This document shows, in pieces, positions 42,201-51,890 of a stretch of DNA of 64,000 nucleotides. This DNA comes from Halioglobus maricola. GTDB taxonomy: Bacteria > Pseudomonadota > Gammaproteobacteria > Pseudomonadales > Halieaceae. Every line of letters starts with the position of its first letter. Positions within the stretch are counted from its first letter, which is position 1. Below the pieces are notes generated by a model that was given only the letters and a program-made list of their open reading frames with translations, was not told the origin of the DNA and searched no databases. Where the stretch lies: contig NZ_CP036422.1 in NCBI RefSeq assembly GCF_009388985.1, forward strand, positions 2,308,501 to 2,372,500, in the 5' to 3' direction. Both the position numbers and the translations under genes were made by a program.

Positions 42201-42789
42201 GATCGGTGAGGCGCTCGAGATTCTCAAGCGTCCGGCGCATGCGGCTCTCGGTTTCCTTGCGGCGTTCCTTGTACTTGGAAATGCCCGCAGCTTCCTCGAT
42301 AAAGACGCGCAGCTCTTCGGGCTTGGATTCGATCAAGCGCGAAATCATGCCCTGCTCAATAATGGCGTAACTGCGTGCACCCAGGCCAGTACCCAGGAAG
42401 ATATCGGTGATGTCGCGACGGCGGCATTTCGTTCCGTTGAGGAAATACTCGGACTGGCCTTCGCGGCTGACCTGCCGTTTGATGGAAATTTCAGCGTAAC
42501 TGGCGTACTCGCCACCTACACCGCCATCGCTGTTGTCGAACACCAGTTCGATGGAGGCCTGCCCGACTGGCTGGCGATTGACCGAGCCATTAAATATCAC
42601 GTCGGCCATAGACTCACCGCGCAGGTTTTTGGCAGAGCTTTCGCCCATCACCCAGCGCACGGCGTCGATTACATTGGATTTTCCGCAGCCATTGGGGCCT
42701 ACGACAGCGCACATATTGCCGGGGAAGTTCACTGTCGTCGGATCGACAAAGGACTTGAACCCCGCCAGCTTAATCGACTTGAGTCTCAT
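39292..42789 (-). CDS. smc: chromosome segregation protein SMC
   Basis: An 1165-residue SMC. Walker A GPNGCGKSN is at 31-39, long coiled coils flank a hinge in the middle (about 500-640), and the C-terminal ABC signature LSGGEKALTAIALVFS is followed by Walker B (PFCMLDEVDAPLDDANTARY). It organises the chromosome with ScpA and ScpB, which are not in this window. Having SMC rather than MukB fits pseudomonad/Cellvibrionales-type gammaproteobacteria and argues against enterics. It is the first gene of the smc-zipA-ligA-lipoprotein run. Confidence 0.97.
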   Translation of the reverse strand: MRLKSIKLAGFKSFVDPTTVNFPGNMCAVVGPNGCGKSNVIDAVRWVMGESSAKNLRGESMADVIFNGSVNRQPVGQASIELVFDNSDGGVGGEYASYAEISIKRQVSREGQSEYFLNGTKCRRRDITDIFLGTGLGARSYAIIEQGMISRLIESKPEELRVFIEEAAGISKYKERRKETESRMRRTLENLERLTDLREELERQLSHLQRQAAAAEKYADYKEEERSYKAQLQALQWQELDGQLREINQAVGELEVKLESVHAEHQQVDTSIEQFRVEHTDRTDAFNKVQGTYYALGSEVARIEQTIKHQQERSRQLQDDLQQTSDSLRQAESHLGEDRDKLVMWDEELETLSPELEMLQEVEEASAEALVQAEEAMHTWQNKWDEFNHTAAAPRQQAEVQQSRIQHLEQVLQRLQDRTRQLEQEKEALAPGPADDDIGTLGEQLAEIELVMAEHENSSDTVVEQITSTRQRSGDLSGQLNEIRSSLQQLRGRQASLEALQQAAMDDGSTGVGEWLKAQQVADKPRLLEQLQVDDGWQLAVETVLGDYLQAVCVDDLGTLGTMLGTLEQGQLALVESGGEIAAGEDDLLTKVRSSGAASSLLAGVKVAEDLGQAMARRASLAPHESIITRDGLWLGANWLRVTRLSDQQGGVIQRQQELEELEQSIAEAEEREEQMQAELQRCQEDQKRYEEQRENSQRELQAATRQHAELGSQLSAMQAKVEQITARRERLNADIDEAREQFQGEQESIAEARQLLSEAIESMDSDSQRREDLLSVRDETRGTLDSCRQSARHDKDASHQAAMRHQSLRTQVDSMRESIDRANRQVAQLRERRDQLQQSMQETDNPLDELQQQLEAQLELRLTSEGELTEARQSVSEVEHKLREAEQQRASIEHRAETVRSQLEQQRLSNQSLQVQRENVHQQLRDAEQDLEKVLETMPEDATQDAWQRELERIANRITRLGPINLAAIDEYNLQSERKNYLDAQNEDLETALNTLENAIRKIDKETRNRFQETFDTVNNGLQDLFPRVFGGGSAYLEMTGDDLLNTGISIMARPPGKKNSTIHLLSGGEKALTAIALVFSIFQLNPAPFCMLDEVDAPLDDANTARYARMVKEMSEKLQFIYITHNKISMEQADQLMGVTMHEPGVSRLVTVDVEEAAELAAS

Positions 42790-42946
42790 GGAACTTTAAA
42801 TGCCCGCCCTATCTTGCTGTTTTTTATAGATTTTTCGGAGAATTGAGGAAAAATCACCCCTCTCCGGAAACACAAGATGTAGTGTATAGGCTTTGAAAGT
42901 ACAACACTATGCCCTCAGCGCAAAAAGGCAGAAATTTAGCGAGTGT

Positions 42947-44128
42947 TCAGGCGCGAGGGACGAGGGTGATGTGGACGGTTTCACTGGCTTCTGTGGGTGC
43001 TATCGGGCCGGCCTGCCCCACCCAGCTGGCGTTGGCTTCACCAGGCTGGCCACTCGGCGACACCTGCACCAGCACCAGCACAGATGCCGTCTCTGAGAGC
43101 TTCTGCCCGGCCATGGAGTTACTGTCGTCCAACCGCAGCTGCAGCGGTAACTGATCGCCACGCAGTCGCTGTACCGCAATGGGCATACGACTATCGGACT
43201 CTGAATTGCGTGCCAAAATGAACACCGTGTCCCCCGGGGCTATATTCGCTCCGTCGGGTGCAGCGACACTCACAGTCACGCCAGCACCGTTAACTTCGGC
43301 CACCTGGGGCTCTGCGGGGGCGGTCTCACCGAGCTTGGCTCTTGCCTGGTCGATAATCCCTCCAATCATTCGAGCGGTTTCCGATCCAGGCGGCTCGGCA
43401 GCGATCAAGCGCTGCCAGTACTCTACCGCGGCGCGATACTTGCCCTGCTCGTAGGAAGCCATCCCCAGCAAACCCAGCGCGGTGCGATTATGGGGGTCGA
43501 TCGCCAGAGCACTCTCGGCACGTATCCGTGCGTCGTCGTCGAGGTCTCGATTGGCGGCAAGGTAGCGTGCTTGTGCTGCGTAGGCCAGCGCCTGGGCGTC
43601 TTGAGGCGCAGCTTCAGACAGCGCGTCATAGACCTTCGCCGCCTCGGCGTAGTCCTGTTGCCCCATGTAGTAGCGCCCCAGCAAGGCTGTGTAATGAAGG
43701 TTATCCGGACGAGCTGCAGCGCGCTGCTCCACACTGTAAATCAGCGCCTGCATCTGCTCTGGGGTGCTGTCATCACCTAGCTCGCGCAATTGCTCGCTGA
43801 TCTGCACATCCTCAATCGCGCCCAATTTGACATAGACGAAGACACTGAATACAGCGACGCCAAGAAACAGCGCCCAACTGGGAAAACTGCCCGCGGTTTC
43901 AGGTGCGGATGCACCGCCAGTCACCGTCAGATCGTCTTCGAGTAGCCGCAGCCGTGCGTCCTCGGCAAGCTCGTCCGCGCCCTCGTCCGCCAGCTCCTGC
44001 TGACGCATACGAAATGCTTCGAGGTTTGCCTGCTCCAGGCCGAGGTCGCTGCCGCCGCGTCTCGGGCGCAGGTAAAACACGCCGGAGAACAAAACCAGGC
44101 CCAGGCAGCCGAGTAAAAACAAGGTCAT
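42947..44128 (-). CDS. ccmI: cytochrome c maturation protein CcmI
   Basis: A 393-residue CcmI: two N-terminal membrane helices (about 1-18 and 82-100) separated by a charged cytoplasmic loop, then tetratricopeptide repeats (about 130-270) that hold apocytochrome c, and a C-terminal beta domain. It presents apocytochrome to the CcmF/CcmH haem-ligation complex in the periplasm. It is separate from CcmH (pseudomonad type), overlapping its stop by 4 nt. It is the last gene of the operon. Confidence 0.92.
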   Translation of the reverse strand: MTLFLLGCLGLVLFSGVFYLRPRRGGSDLGLEQANLEAFRMRQQELADEGADELAEDARLRLLEDDLTVTGGASAPETAGSFPSWALFLGVAVFSVFVYVKLGAIEDVQISEQLRELGDDSTPEQMQALIYSVEQRAAARPDNLHYTALLGRYYMGQQDYAEAAKVYDALSEAAPQDAQALAYAAQARYLAANRDLDDDARIRAESALAIDPHNRTALGLLGMASYEQGKYRAAVEYWQRLIAAEPPGSETARMIGGIIDQARAKLGETAPAEPQVAEVNGAGVTVSVAAPDGANIAPGDTVFILARNSESDSRMPIAVQRLRGDQLPLQLRLDDSNSMAGQKLSETASVLVLVQVSPSGQPGEANASWVGQAGPIAPTEASETVHITLVPRA

Positions 44129-44595
44129 TTATCCTGCTCCGCCTGCTTTAATAGTTCATCCAGACGTTCCTGCTGGGCCGTGTCGAGTACATTTTCTTCG
44201 CCAGCCGCTTCAGGTCGCCTGCCGCGCATCACAAAAAACACAATCAGCACACCCAGCAACAACAAGCCAACCGGGGCCAGCCATAAAATGCGGGTAGCGC
44301 CGTCATAATCGGGTCGGTAGCGCACAAATTCCCCATAGCGCTCTACCAGGTAGGCGAGAATTTCATCGTCGGATTTCCCTGCCTCCAGCTGCTCGTATAA
44401 GAGCTTGCGCAGATCCTGAGAAATGAGCGAATTGGAATCGGCGATAGTCTGGTTCTGGCAGGTCGGACAGCGCAACTCTGCGCTGAGTTGCTGGTAGCGC
44501 TCCTCAAGTTCAGGACTACTGAACTCATACGTTTCGATCACAGCCTGGGCAGCAACCGACCCCAGTAACAACAACATGGCAAGTATTCGCATCAT
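44125..44595 (-). CDS. ccmH: cytochrome c maturation thiol oxidoreductase CcmH
   Basis: The 156-residue short-form CcmH has a signal peptide, the redox motif LRCPTCQNQTIADSN (Cys43/Cys46), and a C-terminal membrane helix (about 107-125). It reduces or holds the CXXCH cysteines of apocytochrome c before haem attachment. Both ends overlap neighbours by 4 nt (ccmG upstream, ccmI downstream). Confidence 0.95.
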   Translation of the reverse strand: MMRILAMLLLLGSVAAQAVIETYEFSSPELEERYQQLSAELRCPTCQNQTIADSNSLISQDLRKLLYEQLEAGKSDDEILAYLVERYGEFVRYRPDYDGATRILWLAPVGLLLLGVLIVFFVMRGRRPEAAGEENVLDTAQQERLDELLKQAEQDK

Positions 44596-45134
44596 CCTGG
44601 GCCTCCTTCTCCGCCGAGCTCACGATAGATAGGCTCCAGTATGGTGGTCCAAACGCGCTCATCCACAACGCCCGCGTGACGATAGCGAACCACACCCTGT
44701 GCATCCACCAGGTAGGTTTCTGGCGCGCCATAAACACCCAGATCGAGACCGAGGTCGCCATCGCGATCAGCAATGCTCAAAACATAGGGGTCGCCCAACT
44801 TCTCCAGCCATTGGACAGCTGCGGCGTCATCATCCTTGTAGTTGATGCCGTAGATAGGCACACCCGCTTCGCTCAATTTATTGAGATAGGGGTGCTCAAC
44901 CCGGCAGGAGACACACCAGGTGGCCCAGACATTGAACAGGGCGACCTCGCCGATGACTCCCTCGCGAGCTATGGCTTTCTCGCTACCGAGAACGGTCAGG
45001 GAAAACGCCGGCAGAGGTTGATCGATCAGCGCCGAGGGTAACGCCGTCGGGTCCAGTTGCAAACCGCGCATCAGGAATCCCGCCAACACCACAAATAGAA
45101 TCAGCGGCAGAAAAAGCTTCAGCCTAGCCGGCAT
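44592..45134 (-). CDS. ccmG: thiol:disulfide interchange protein CcmG/DsbE
   Basis: A membrane-anchored thioredoxin-fold protein, 180 residues from the ATG at 45134. That start sits inside the last codons of ccmF; a start 6 codons upstream is possible. The N-terminal helix (about 5-23) tethers it, and the active site is WATWCVSC (Cys74/Cys77). It passes reducing power from the DsbD/CcdA system to CcmH and apocytochrome c. Confidence 0.94.
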   Translation of the reverse strand: MPARLKLFLPLILFVVLAGFLMRGLQLDPTALPSALIDQPLPAFSLTVLGSEKAIAREGVIGEVALFNVWATWCVSCRVEHPYLNKLSEAGVPIYGINYKDDDAAAVQWLEKLGDPYVLSIADRDGDLGLDLGVYGAPETYLVDAQGVVRYRHAGVVDERVWTTILEPIYRELGGEGGPG

Positions 45135-47100
45135 ACTCCGCCCCCTTAACACCAGCGGTCACTGACCGACGCTGGCTGCGATAGCGCTTGTCGGCGACGG
45201 TACAGAACCCTCCGACCGCCATCAGTATGGCGCCGAGCCACATCCAGCGAACCATGGGCTTGTAGTGCAGGCGCACCGCCCAGGAGCCGTCATTGCCAAT
45301 GGGTTCTCCCATGGCCACATAGAGATCGCGGAACAGGCCCGGGGCTATTGCCGCCTCGGTCATGATTGACCCGCCCGCCAGATAGCGGCGTTTCTGCGGC
45401 GCCAGATTCGCCACAAATTCACCGGCACGAACGACCTCAAAGCGAGCCTCATCGGCGACAAAATTGGGGCCCCGCACCGGAGCCACCTCAACGAAACGGA
45501 ATTCATAACCCGCAAGCTCTTCCGTCTCACCCGGTTTCATTTTCAGGTCGCGCTCGATGCTGTATTGACTGGTCGCAACCACGCCGACGATGCAGGCGGC
45601 AAAGCCCAGATGCGCAACGACCATGCCCCAATAACTCGCGGGCAGCCGCCGTACACCGCGCTTGAAATCACTCGCGGTGTTAATCCGGTTCCAGAGATCG
45701 CGCGCCAGGCCGAAGACCAGCCAGCCGGCCAGCAACACGGCCAGCGCAACCCACAGGTTGTATTCGCCATGCACCAGCGGCAGGGTCACAGCGCAAATGA
45801 CTGCAGCACTGAGCGGCAACAGCAATTCCTGACGCCAACGCGAAGTCGTATCTTTCTTCCAGCGTGACAGCGGGCCAATACCCATGAAGGGCACCAGCAG
45901 AGCCATCAGCGGCACGAACACGGCATTAAAATACGGCGGGCCCACGGAGTATTTGCCACCACCCAGTGCGTCCATGAGTAACGGGAACAGCGTGCCGAAC
46001 AGGACTGTGAGCGTCGCCACAAGGAACACGACATTATTGAGCAACAACAGTGACTCGCGCGAAATCCACGAGAAACCGACGCGGCTCGCCACTGCTGGAG
46101 CACGCAGGGCGTAAAGTGTCAGCGAGCCGCCGACCACGATCGCCAGGAACACCAGGATAAAGACGCCGCGCTCAGGATCGTTGGCGAACGCATGCACCGA
46201 GGTGATTACGCCGGACCGAACCAGGAACGTGCCCAACAAACTCAGGGAAAACGCAAAGATCGCCAGCAATACCGTCCAGCTTTTGAACAGGCCGCGCTTC
46301 TCTGTCACTGCCAGTGAATGGATCAGGGCCGTGCCTGCCAACCAGGGCATAAAGGACGCGTTCTCTACGGGATCCCAGAACCACCAGCCACCCCAGCCAA
46401 GCTCGTAATAGGCCCACCAGCTGCCCAACATGATCCCCAGGCTCAGAAAGGCCCAGGCCACATTGGTCCAGGGCCGCGACCAGCGCGCCCAGGCTGCGTC
46501 CAGCCGACCGCCCAGCAACGCTGCGATGGCGAATGCAAAAGCCACCGAGAAACCTGCATAGCCGATATACAACAATGGCGGATGAATAATCATGCCCGGG
46601 TCTTGCAGCAGTGGGTTGAGATCACTGCCTTCCGCAGGAATACCCGGCAGCAAGCGCGCAAACGGATTGGATGTGAACAGCGAGAACGACAGGAAGCCAA
46701 CCGCCACACTGCCCATCACAGACAATACACGTACCTGAAAAATCAACGGCAGTGACGGACTGAATACAGCGACTGCCAGGGTCCACAGGCACAGAATCAG
46801 GCTCCACAAGAGCATTGAGCCCTCATGATTACCGAATACCGCACAAAGCTTGTAAACCATCGGCAACAGTGTGTTGCTGTTGTTAGCCACCAGGGCAACG
46901 GAGAAATCGTCCTGCACAAAAGAGATGCTGAGACAGACGAACGACAGCAATACAAGCACTGTCATACCACTGGCCAGACCAGGGCCCAACTGCATAGCGG
47001 CCCGGTTGCCGCGCCAGGCGCCCCAGGCAGGAATGAGTGTCAGGGCGATAGCCATCGCCAGGCCGATAATCTGGGCAAAGTGCCCTAATTCGGGAATCAC
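45124..47100 (-). CDS. ccmF: haem lyase subunit CcmF
   Basis: The 658-residue multi-spanning CcmF contains the tryptophan-rich haem-binding signature [19 protein letters not shown] (about 230-250) and conserved histidines in flanking helices. It attaches haem received from CcmE to apocytochrome c at the periplasmic face. Position and length match System I loci. It overlaps ccmE by 4 nt and ccmG by 11 nt. Confidence 0.97.
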   Translation of the reverse strand: MIPELGHFAQIIGLAMAIALTLIPAWGAWRGNRAAMQLGPGLASGMTVLVLLSFVCLSISFVQDDFSVALVANNSNTLLPMVYKLCAVFGNHEGSMLLWSLILCLWTLAVAVFSPSLPLIFQVRVLSVMGSVAVGFLSFSLFTSNPFARLLPGIPAEGSDLNPLLQDPGMIIHPPLLYIGYAGFSVAFAFAIAALLGGRLDAAWARWSRPWTNVAWAFLSLGIMLGSWWAYYELGWGGWWFWDPVENASFMPWLAGTALIHSLAVTEKRGLFKSWTVLLAIFAFSLSLLGTFLVRSGVITSVHAFANDPERGVFILVFLAIVVGGSLTLYALRAPAVASRVGFSWISRESLLLLNNVVFLVATLTVLFGTLFPLLMDALGGGKYSVGPPYFNAVFVPLMALLVPFMGIGPLSRWKKDTTSRWRQELLLPLSAAVICAVTLPLVHGEYNLWVALAVLLAGWLVFGLARDLWNRINTASDFKRGVRRLPASYWGMVVAHLGFAACIVGVVATSQYSIERDLKMKPGETEELAGYEFRFVEVAPVRGPNFVADEARFEVVRAGEFVANLAPQKRRYLAGGSIMTEAAIAPGLFRDLYVAMGEPIGNDGSWAVRLHYKPMVRWMWLGAILMAVGGFCTVADKRYRSQRRSVTAGVKGAEYAG

Positions 47101-47546
47101 TGTTTCACGCCCTCATGGTCGTAGCCGGATTTTTCAAGCGCGTCCGCCACCTCTGGCGGCATATAATTTTCATCGTGCTTGGCGAGCACCTCGGTGGCAC
47201 TGAGCACGCCGTTAGCAGCGAGCTTGCCGGATGCCACCGCGCCCTGCCCCTCGCCGAAAAGGTCCGGCAGGATACCCTCGTAGGTCACCGGCACTTCGGC
47301 ACTGAAATCGGTGATTACAAAGTAGACCTCGAGGCTGTCGTCACTGCGGCGCACACTGCCTTCCTTAACCATACCGCCGATGCGAATTGGCTGACCGATA
47401 GGCGCCTTGCCTGCAGCGACCTCTGCCGGCGGGAAAAACAGGTTGATATTGCCCCGCAAGGCATAAGCCACCAAGCCAATCGCAGCACTGGAGAACAGGA
47501 CAATAAACAGCACCAGGATAAGGCGTTGCTTGCGAACAGGATGCAT
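47097..47546 (-). CDS. ccmE: haem chaperone CcmE
   Basis: The 149-residue CcmE has an N-terminal membrane anchor (about 8-28), a periplasmic OB-fold, and the covalent haem-binding His124 in [13 protein letters not shown] with Tyr128 as axial ligand. It shuttles haem from CcmABCD to CcmF. The start overlaps the ccmD stop by one base. Confidence 0.96.
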   Translation of the reverse strand: MHPVRKQRLILVLFIVLFSSAAIGLVAYALRGNINLFFPPAEVAAGKAPIGQPIRIGGMVKEGSVRRSDDSLEVYFVITDFSAEVPVTYEGILPDLFGEGQGAVASGKLAANGVLSATEVLAKHDENYMPPEVADALEKSGYDHEGVKQ

Positions 47547-47743
47547 CAGCGTTCCTCTTTAAGCTTTTGAGTGGCTTGCTGGCGACGAAGTTCCCCGGCC
47601 ACCTGGCGCAATTGCTGCTTCGCCCTGCGTCGGGGCAGCACGAGCATCAGGACAATGACTGCCAATGTGATGCCGTAGGCGGCCCAGACATAGACGCCAT
47701 GGCCATCCATATGCAGTACATGGGCAAAATTATCAAAATACAC
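47546..47743 (-). CDS. ccmD: haem exporter protein CcmD
   Basis: A small 65-residue protein with one membrane helix ([19 protein letters not shown]) and a basic cytoplasmic tail ([10 protein letters not shown]). I use the GTG at 47743, which overlaps the ccmC stop (TAGTG) and has GAGGAGGG 6 nt upstream. A longer form from an upstream in-frame start would overlap ccmC by 33 nt and look less like CcmD. It helps release holo-CcmE from CcmABC. Confidence 0.85.
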   Translation of the reverse strand: MYFDNFAHVLHMDGHGVYVWAAYGITLAVIVLMLVLPRRRAKQQLRQVAGELRRQQATQKLKEER

Positions 47744-48483
47744 TAACTGCCCTCCTCTGCGAGTTTGCGCACCCACTTGGTACGAGATTCGCGCTCGAGA
47801 ATTTCCGCGCGCATATTCATCAGCATCAGGCAGGTAAACAAGGCGTAGAACGCCGCGATCATCAACAGCAACGGATACAGCATACTCGGATCAATCGAGG
47901 ATTCACCGGTAAACTTGATCGAAGCCGGCTGGTGCAGGCTGTACCACCAGTCCACCGACTTATAGATGATGGGGATATTAACGGTTCCAACCAAGCTGAG
48001 GACTGCGCAGGCCTTGCCCGCGGCCTCTTTGTTGTCGTAGGCCTCATACAACGCCACGACCCCGAGGTAGAGGAAAAACAGTATGAGCATCGAGGTGATA
48101 CGTGCATCCCATACCCACCAGGTGCCCCAGGTAGGCTTGCCCCAGATCGCCCCAGTCACAAGGGCAACGAACGTCAGCGCAGCCCCAATCGGGGCGCAGG
48201 CCCGCATGGCGACATCCGCCATTTTCATTTTCCAGATCAGGCTGACCCCGCCCGCGATCGCCATCACGTAGTAACCCGCCAGCGCCACAACAGCAGCGGG
48301 TACGTGTATGTAGATGATGCGGTAACTGTTGCCCTGGCGAAAATCGGGGTCGGTAAAGAAGATGCCCCAGGTCATGCCCACCGCGAGGGCCAGAAGCGTA
48401 AGCGGCAGCAAATAGCGCAGGATGCTGCCGGAAATGCCGTACAACCAGGGGGGGGATCCGAGTTTATGAAAGAAGGTCCACAT
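47743..48483 (-). CDS. ccmC: haem exporter/haem-handling protein CcmC
   Basis: A six-helix membrane protein, 246 residues from the ATG at 48483 (MWTFFHKLGSPPWLYG is the family N-terminus; ten upstream residues are unlikely). The WWD motif GTWWVWDARIT and flanking histidines bind haem and load it onto CcmE. The upstream ribosome site is weak. A 78-nt gap separates it from ccmB. Confidence 0.95.
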   Translation of the reverse strand: MWTFFHKLGSPPWLYGISGSILRYLLPLTLLALAVGMTWGIFFTDPDFRQGNSYRIIYIHVPAAVVALAGYYVMAIAGGVSLIWKMKMADVAMRACAPIGAALTFVALVTGAIWGKPTWGTWWVWDARITSMLILFFLYLGVVALYEAYDNKEAAGKACAVLSLVGTVNIPIIYKSVDWWYSLHQPASIKFTGESSIDPSMLYPLLLMIAAFYALFTCLMLMNMRAEILERESRTKWVRKLAEEGS

Positions 48484-48561
48484 AGCGGCGCTGATTATAC
48501 AGTCGCCCGGCAAGCGAACAACTGTAACTCGCGTGCCAGGTTGATTTTGATCACGACATTA

Positions 48562-49248
48562 TCAGGCATCGATACTAATCCTCAGCCCAGCAGACATAGC
48601 GACAGGCGCCAGGGCAATAGCAAGTGAAAGCATGGCACCGAGAATAGCCAGGTAAGGGCCAGCCGGCGCACCGATTACCGCTGCCTGAACTGCGGCGCTG
48701 CCAAAAATCAGCACAGGCATGTATAGCGGAAGAATAAGCAGTGAAATCAGCATCCCGCCCCGCTTGAGCCCGACGGTCAAGGCGGCGCCGATACCGCCCA
48801 CCAGGCTCAGAACCGCAGTTCCCAGCAGCAAGCTGATCACAAGCGCAACAATCGCCTGTCCCGGGAGGCCCAGCATCAGGGCAAACACCGGAGACACCAG
48901 AGCGAGAAGCACCCCCGTAATCAGCCAGTGTGCGCCGACATAGGCGAGCACTGAAAAATACAGCGGCTGTGGCGACAAGAGCAGCTGTTCGAGACTGCCG
49001 TCATCAAAGTCGCTGCGGAATACGGTGTCGGAAGTGAGCAAACTCGAGAGCAGCGCAATAATCCACAGCATTCCGGGTGCGAATTCTGCCAACGCATCCG
49101 GTGCAGGCCCCAGCCCCAGCGGGAACAGCGCTACGACCATGGCGAAGAACAGCAGTGGATTGACGATCTCTATTGGCCGCCGCACAGCGAGTACCAGCTG
49201 GCGGCGCAACAGCCTGCCGCAGAACGCTAAAGCGCCGGGCGCGCTCAT
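48562..49248 (-). CDS. ccmB: haem exporter permease CcmB
   Basis: A 228-residue membrane protein with about six helices and the family N-terminal region (CGRLLRRQLVLAVRRPIEIVNPLLFF). With CcmA it forms the ABC module that drives release of haem-loaded CcmE from CcmC. Its start overlaps the ccmA stop by 4 nt (ATGA). Confidence 0.95.
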   Translation of the reverse strand: MSAPGALAFCGRLLRRQLVLAVRRPIEIVNPLLFFAMVVALFPLGLGPAPDALAEFAPGMLWIIALLSSLLTSDTVFRSDFDDGSLEQLLLSPQPLYFSVLAYVGAHWLITGVLLALVSPVFALMLGLPGQAIVALVISLLLGTAVLSLVGGIGAALTVGLKRGGMLISLLILPLYMPVLIFGSAAVQAAVIGAPAGPYLAILGAMLSLAIALAPVAMSAGLRISIDA

Positions 49249-49862
49249 ACGAGCAGCCCCTCAGTCAGCGACAGCCGATGGACCGGGTGGTCGGTATTCA
49301 GGGCCTGGTGCGAGGTGAGCACGATTGCACCACCGCTCTTCACGTGCGCTACCTTAAGCGCTTCAAGCTCGGCCACACCGCCAACATCGATGGCAGTGAA
49401 GGGCTCGTCGAGCAGCCACAGAGGGCTGGTGGACAAGTACAGGCGCGCGAGATTCACACGCCTGTGCTGCCCCGCTGACAAGGCGTTACTGGGCACATCT
49501 TCGTAGCCAAACAAGCCGACCTTCTCCAGCGCTTCATCTATTGCGCCACGGCTGAAAGTACCTTCACCCGACACATGCCAGGCCAGATTTTCTCGCGGTG
49601 TCAGCATGCCTTTGACGCCGGACTGATGCCCCAGGTACAACATGGGTGCGTGACGTGTCACCTCGCCCTCAAAACCGTACCGCGACAAGCCGGCCAGAAT
49701 ACGCAATAAACTCGTTTTGCCGGCTCCATTGGCGCCCTCAATCTGCACAAGCTGCCCGGCTTCGATAACAAAAGACAAATCACGGAACAGCTGACGCCCT
49801 CCCCGTTCGAGGGAGAGTGATTCAGCCGTCAGTAGCGGCGCGCTGGGAGCAGCGTCGGTCAG
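49245..49862 (-). CDS. ccmA: haem exporter ATP-binding protein CcmA, probable CUG start
   Basis: The ABC ATPase of cytochrome c maturation. With a start at the CTG at 49862-49860 it has 205 residues, the family's usual length. Walker [10 protein letters not shown] is at 43-51, the signature is [14 protein letters not shown], and Walker B is [13 protein letters not shown]. The only ordinary start codon in frame is a TTG at 49778, inside the domain, which would delete the first strand ([18 protein letters not shown], clearly CcmA-like). No ATG, GTG or TTG occurs between the upstream in-frame stop and that TTG. The CTG overlaps the ttcA stop as CTGA, like the ATGA overlaps of this operon. The gene is sure; the start is inferred. 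Confidence 0.88.
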   Translation of the reverse strand: MTDAAPSAPLLTAESLSLERGGRQLFRDLSFVIEAGQLVQIEGANGAGKTSLLRILAGLSRYGFEGEVTRHAPMLYLGHQSGVKGMLTPRENLAWHVSGEGTFSRGAIDEALEKVGLFGYEDVPSNALSAGQHRRVNLARLYLSTSPLWLLDEPFTAIDVGGVAELEALKVAHVKSGGAIVLTSHQALNTDHPVHRLSLTEGLLV

Positions 49863-50707
49863 AGGTTCACCACATTGACGACGGGGATGTGCAGTTCAGT
49901 GTCGATCTGCTCAGCACGCAGGTTGCTGAAATCGAAGAGATCAGCATCGGCAAGCTGCGAAGGGGCAACATTGCGAATACTGCTGAAGATGGTTTCGGTG
50001 CGCCCGGGGTAGGCTCTTTCCCAGTCGAGAAGCATCTGCTTGATATGCTGGCGCTGAAGGTTCTCCTGCGACCCGCAGAGATTGCAGGGGATAATCGGGA
50101 ATTCCTTGTAGCGGGCAAAAGCAGCGAGATCTTTCTCTTTGCAGTAGGCCATTGGGCGAATCACCACGTTCTTCTTGTCGTCGGACAACAACTTCGGCGG
50201 CATGGCCTTGAGGCTGCCGCCAAAGAACATATTCAGGAACAGGGTCTCGACGATATCGTCCCGGTGATGGCCCAGGGCAATCTTGGTCGCGCCGATATCC
50301 TGGGCGAAGCCGTACAGGCTGCCGCGGCGCAGGCGTGAGCACAGGCCACAAGTGGTTTTGCCCTCAGGCACTACCTCTTTGACGATGCTGTACGTATCTT
50401 TTTCGAGGATATAGTAGGAAACATCCAGGCCGTCGAGATACGCGGGCAGCACCTCCTCTGGAAAGCCTGGCTGCTTCTGGTCCAGATTGACAGCCACCAA
50501 CTCAAAATTGACCGGTGCAGACGCCCTCAAGCTCATGAGAATGTCCAGCATGGCGTAGGAATCCTTGCCGCCGGACAGGCACACCATGACCTTGTCGCCC
50601 TCTTCGATCATGTTGTAATCGGCAATGGCCTTACCCGCGTTCCTCCGCAGACGTTTCTGCAGCTTATTGAACTCGAGCTTGGCCTTTCTGGTGTCCTGAT
50701 TGGTCAT
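49859..50707 (-). CDS. ttcA: tRNA 2-thiocytidine(32) synthetase TtcA
   Basis: A 282-residue PP-loop enzyme that thiolates C32 of certain tRNAs. The ATP pyrophosphatase loop LSGGKDS is at 44-50. Iron-sulfur ligand cysteines occur in [12 protein letters not shown] (CXXC, about 120-125) and in IPCNLCGSQ (about 210). It is co-oriented with, and overlaps, ccmA by about 4 nt if the CUG start is right, so it is probably the first gene of the ccm transcript. Confidence 0.95.
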   Translation of the reverse strand: MTNQDTRKAKLEFNKLQKRLRRNAGKAIADYNMIEEGDKVMVCLSGGKDSYAMLDILMSLRASAPVNFELVAVNLDQKQPGFPEEVLPAYLDGLDVSYYILEKDTYSIVKEVVPEGKTTCGLCSRLRRGSLYGFAQDIGATKIALGHHRDDIVETLFLNMFFGGSLKAMPPKLLSDDKKNVVIRPMAYCKEKDLAAFARYKEFPIIPCNLCGSQENLQRQHIKQMLLDWERAYPGRTETIFSSIRNVAPSQLADADLFDFSNLRAEQIDTELHIPVVNVVNL

Positions 50708-50786
50708 AATTCATACAGTAGATAAAAATCCAGCGCGATGCTGTAGGTCCTTCTATTGTATCTAAATATTTATTGAACCGCAGGAC

Positions 50787-51815
50787 TTAAATGCACGCTT
50801 TCAGGCGCGCTATCGCCGCTGCAGCAAGATGATCGTCGTCAGGGTTCTCCGGCATCGGAAAGGTAATGCGACGGCACAGGCCCTCATAACGTTCGCGGTA
50901 CACACGCGCTATGTCGTCATAGGTTCCTCGAGGCACGAACTTTTCCAGCATGTCATCGGTAATAATGTTCGGCATCTCTTGCCAGTTTCCAGAGCGCGTC
51001 ATATCCAGAAGCTGCTGCCCCTTTTCCTGCCAACCAAACAGCTCCAGGCTTGGCCAATAAGCGGGCGTTGAATAAAGAAAACCGAGCAACTTGCGCTGCC
51101 TCTCCCACTGCGCCGCCACAAGCTCTTCGCTCTTACCTGTCGCCGTCAATGGCCCAAGAATTAGTTTGAAGTCCTCCGCTGTGCGCCCAGCCTGTTCGAA
51201 GCCGCCTGCCAATCTGGGCAAACACACCTCGCGAATATACTCCGGCGGCGTATTTGTAGGATGGGTAATCATGCCATCGGCAATTCGGGCGACCATTCGC
51301 GTCATGGCAGGACCGACTGCGCCACACAGTATGGGGATATCGGGGTCAGCTATCGGACCGGGATTGAAAAAGGGCTGCAGCCTGGTGAAGCAGTAATGCT
51401 CTCCTTCAAAGTTGAGCTTTTCTCCTGTTTGAAAACTGTGAAAGATCGCTTTGAGCGATTGGACATATTCGCGCAGCTGCGGAACGGGAGAGCCCCAGTG
51501 GGCCGAATAGCGCTGTTCGATATTCTGTTTGACCTGAGTCCCCAGACCCAGCTCAAACCTCCCGCCCGACATTTTCTGTAAATCCCAACTGGCGATTGCG
51601 ACGGTCATCGGACTGCGCGGAAACGCCACCAGAACCCCCGTGCCCACAATCAACTGAGAAGTGGCGTCCAACGCCATAGCCGACAACAACAGGCCATCAT
51701 GGATAGCGTCGGGCACCTGGAGTCCGTCAAAGCCCATTGCTTCTGCCCTGGCGGCATGAGCGCCGATTTCACCCGGGCCCATATCCTCCGGCGTGGCTGC
51801 AAACACATCAAACAT
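50787..51815 (-). CDS. luciferase-like monooxygenase-family oxidoreductase (F420-type), copy 1
   Basis: A 342-residue LLM-superfamily TIM-barrel protein resembling the F420-dependent group (TIGR03617-like). The pattern TGVLVAFPRSPMTVAIASWDLQKMSGGRFELGLGTQVKQNIEQR and the C-terminal LGFLYSTPAYWPSLELFGW are shared with the protein at 57742-58761, so the two are paralogues. It should use reduced F420 or flavin to reduce or oxygenate an unknown substrate. It is divergent from the sulfatase with 75 nt between them. Cofactor identity cannot be settled from sequence alone. Confidence 0.85.
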   Translation of the reverse strand: MFDVFAATPEDMGPGEIGAHAARAEAMGFDGLQVPDAIHDGLLLSAMALDATSQLIVGTGVLVAFPRSPMTVAIASWDLQKMSGGRFELGLGTQVKQNIEQRYSAHWGSPVPQLREYVQSLKAIFHSFQTGEKLNFEGEHYCFTRLQPFFNPGPIADPDIPILCGAVGPAMTRMVARIADGMITHPTNTPPEYIREVCLPRLAGGFEQAGRTAEDFKLILGPLTATGKSEELVAAQWERQRKLLGFLYSTPAYWPSLELFGWQEKGQQLLDMTRSGNWQEMPNIITDDMLEKFVPRGTYDDIARVYRERYEGLCRRITFPMPENPDDDHLAAAAIARLKACI

Positions 51816-51890
51816 GGATAGCCCTCTTAACCTTCACCCAAAAACCCTTCCAACTGGAGACACCGCAAGTAACAGTGTAAATTCTTGGGG

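Noticed and set aside
42076..42846. Open frame of 256 codons on the plus strand extending past the smc start
   Set aside because: Almost entirely antisense to smc; smc N-terminal ATPase motifs are certain and the frame has no ribosome site.
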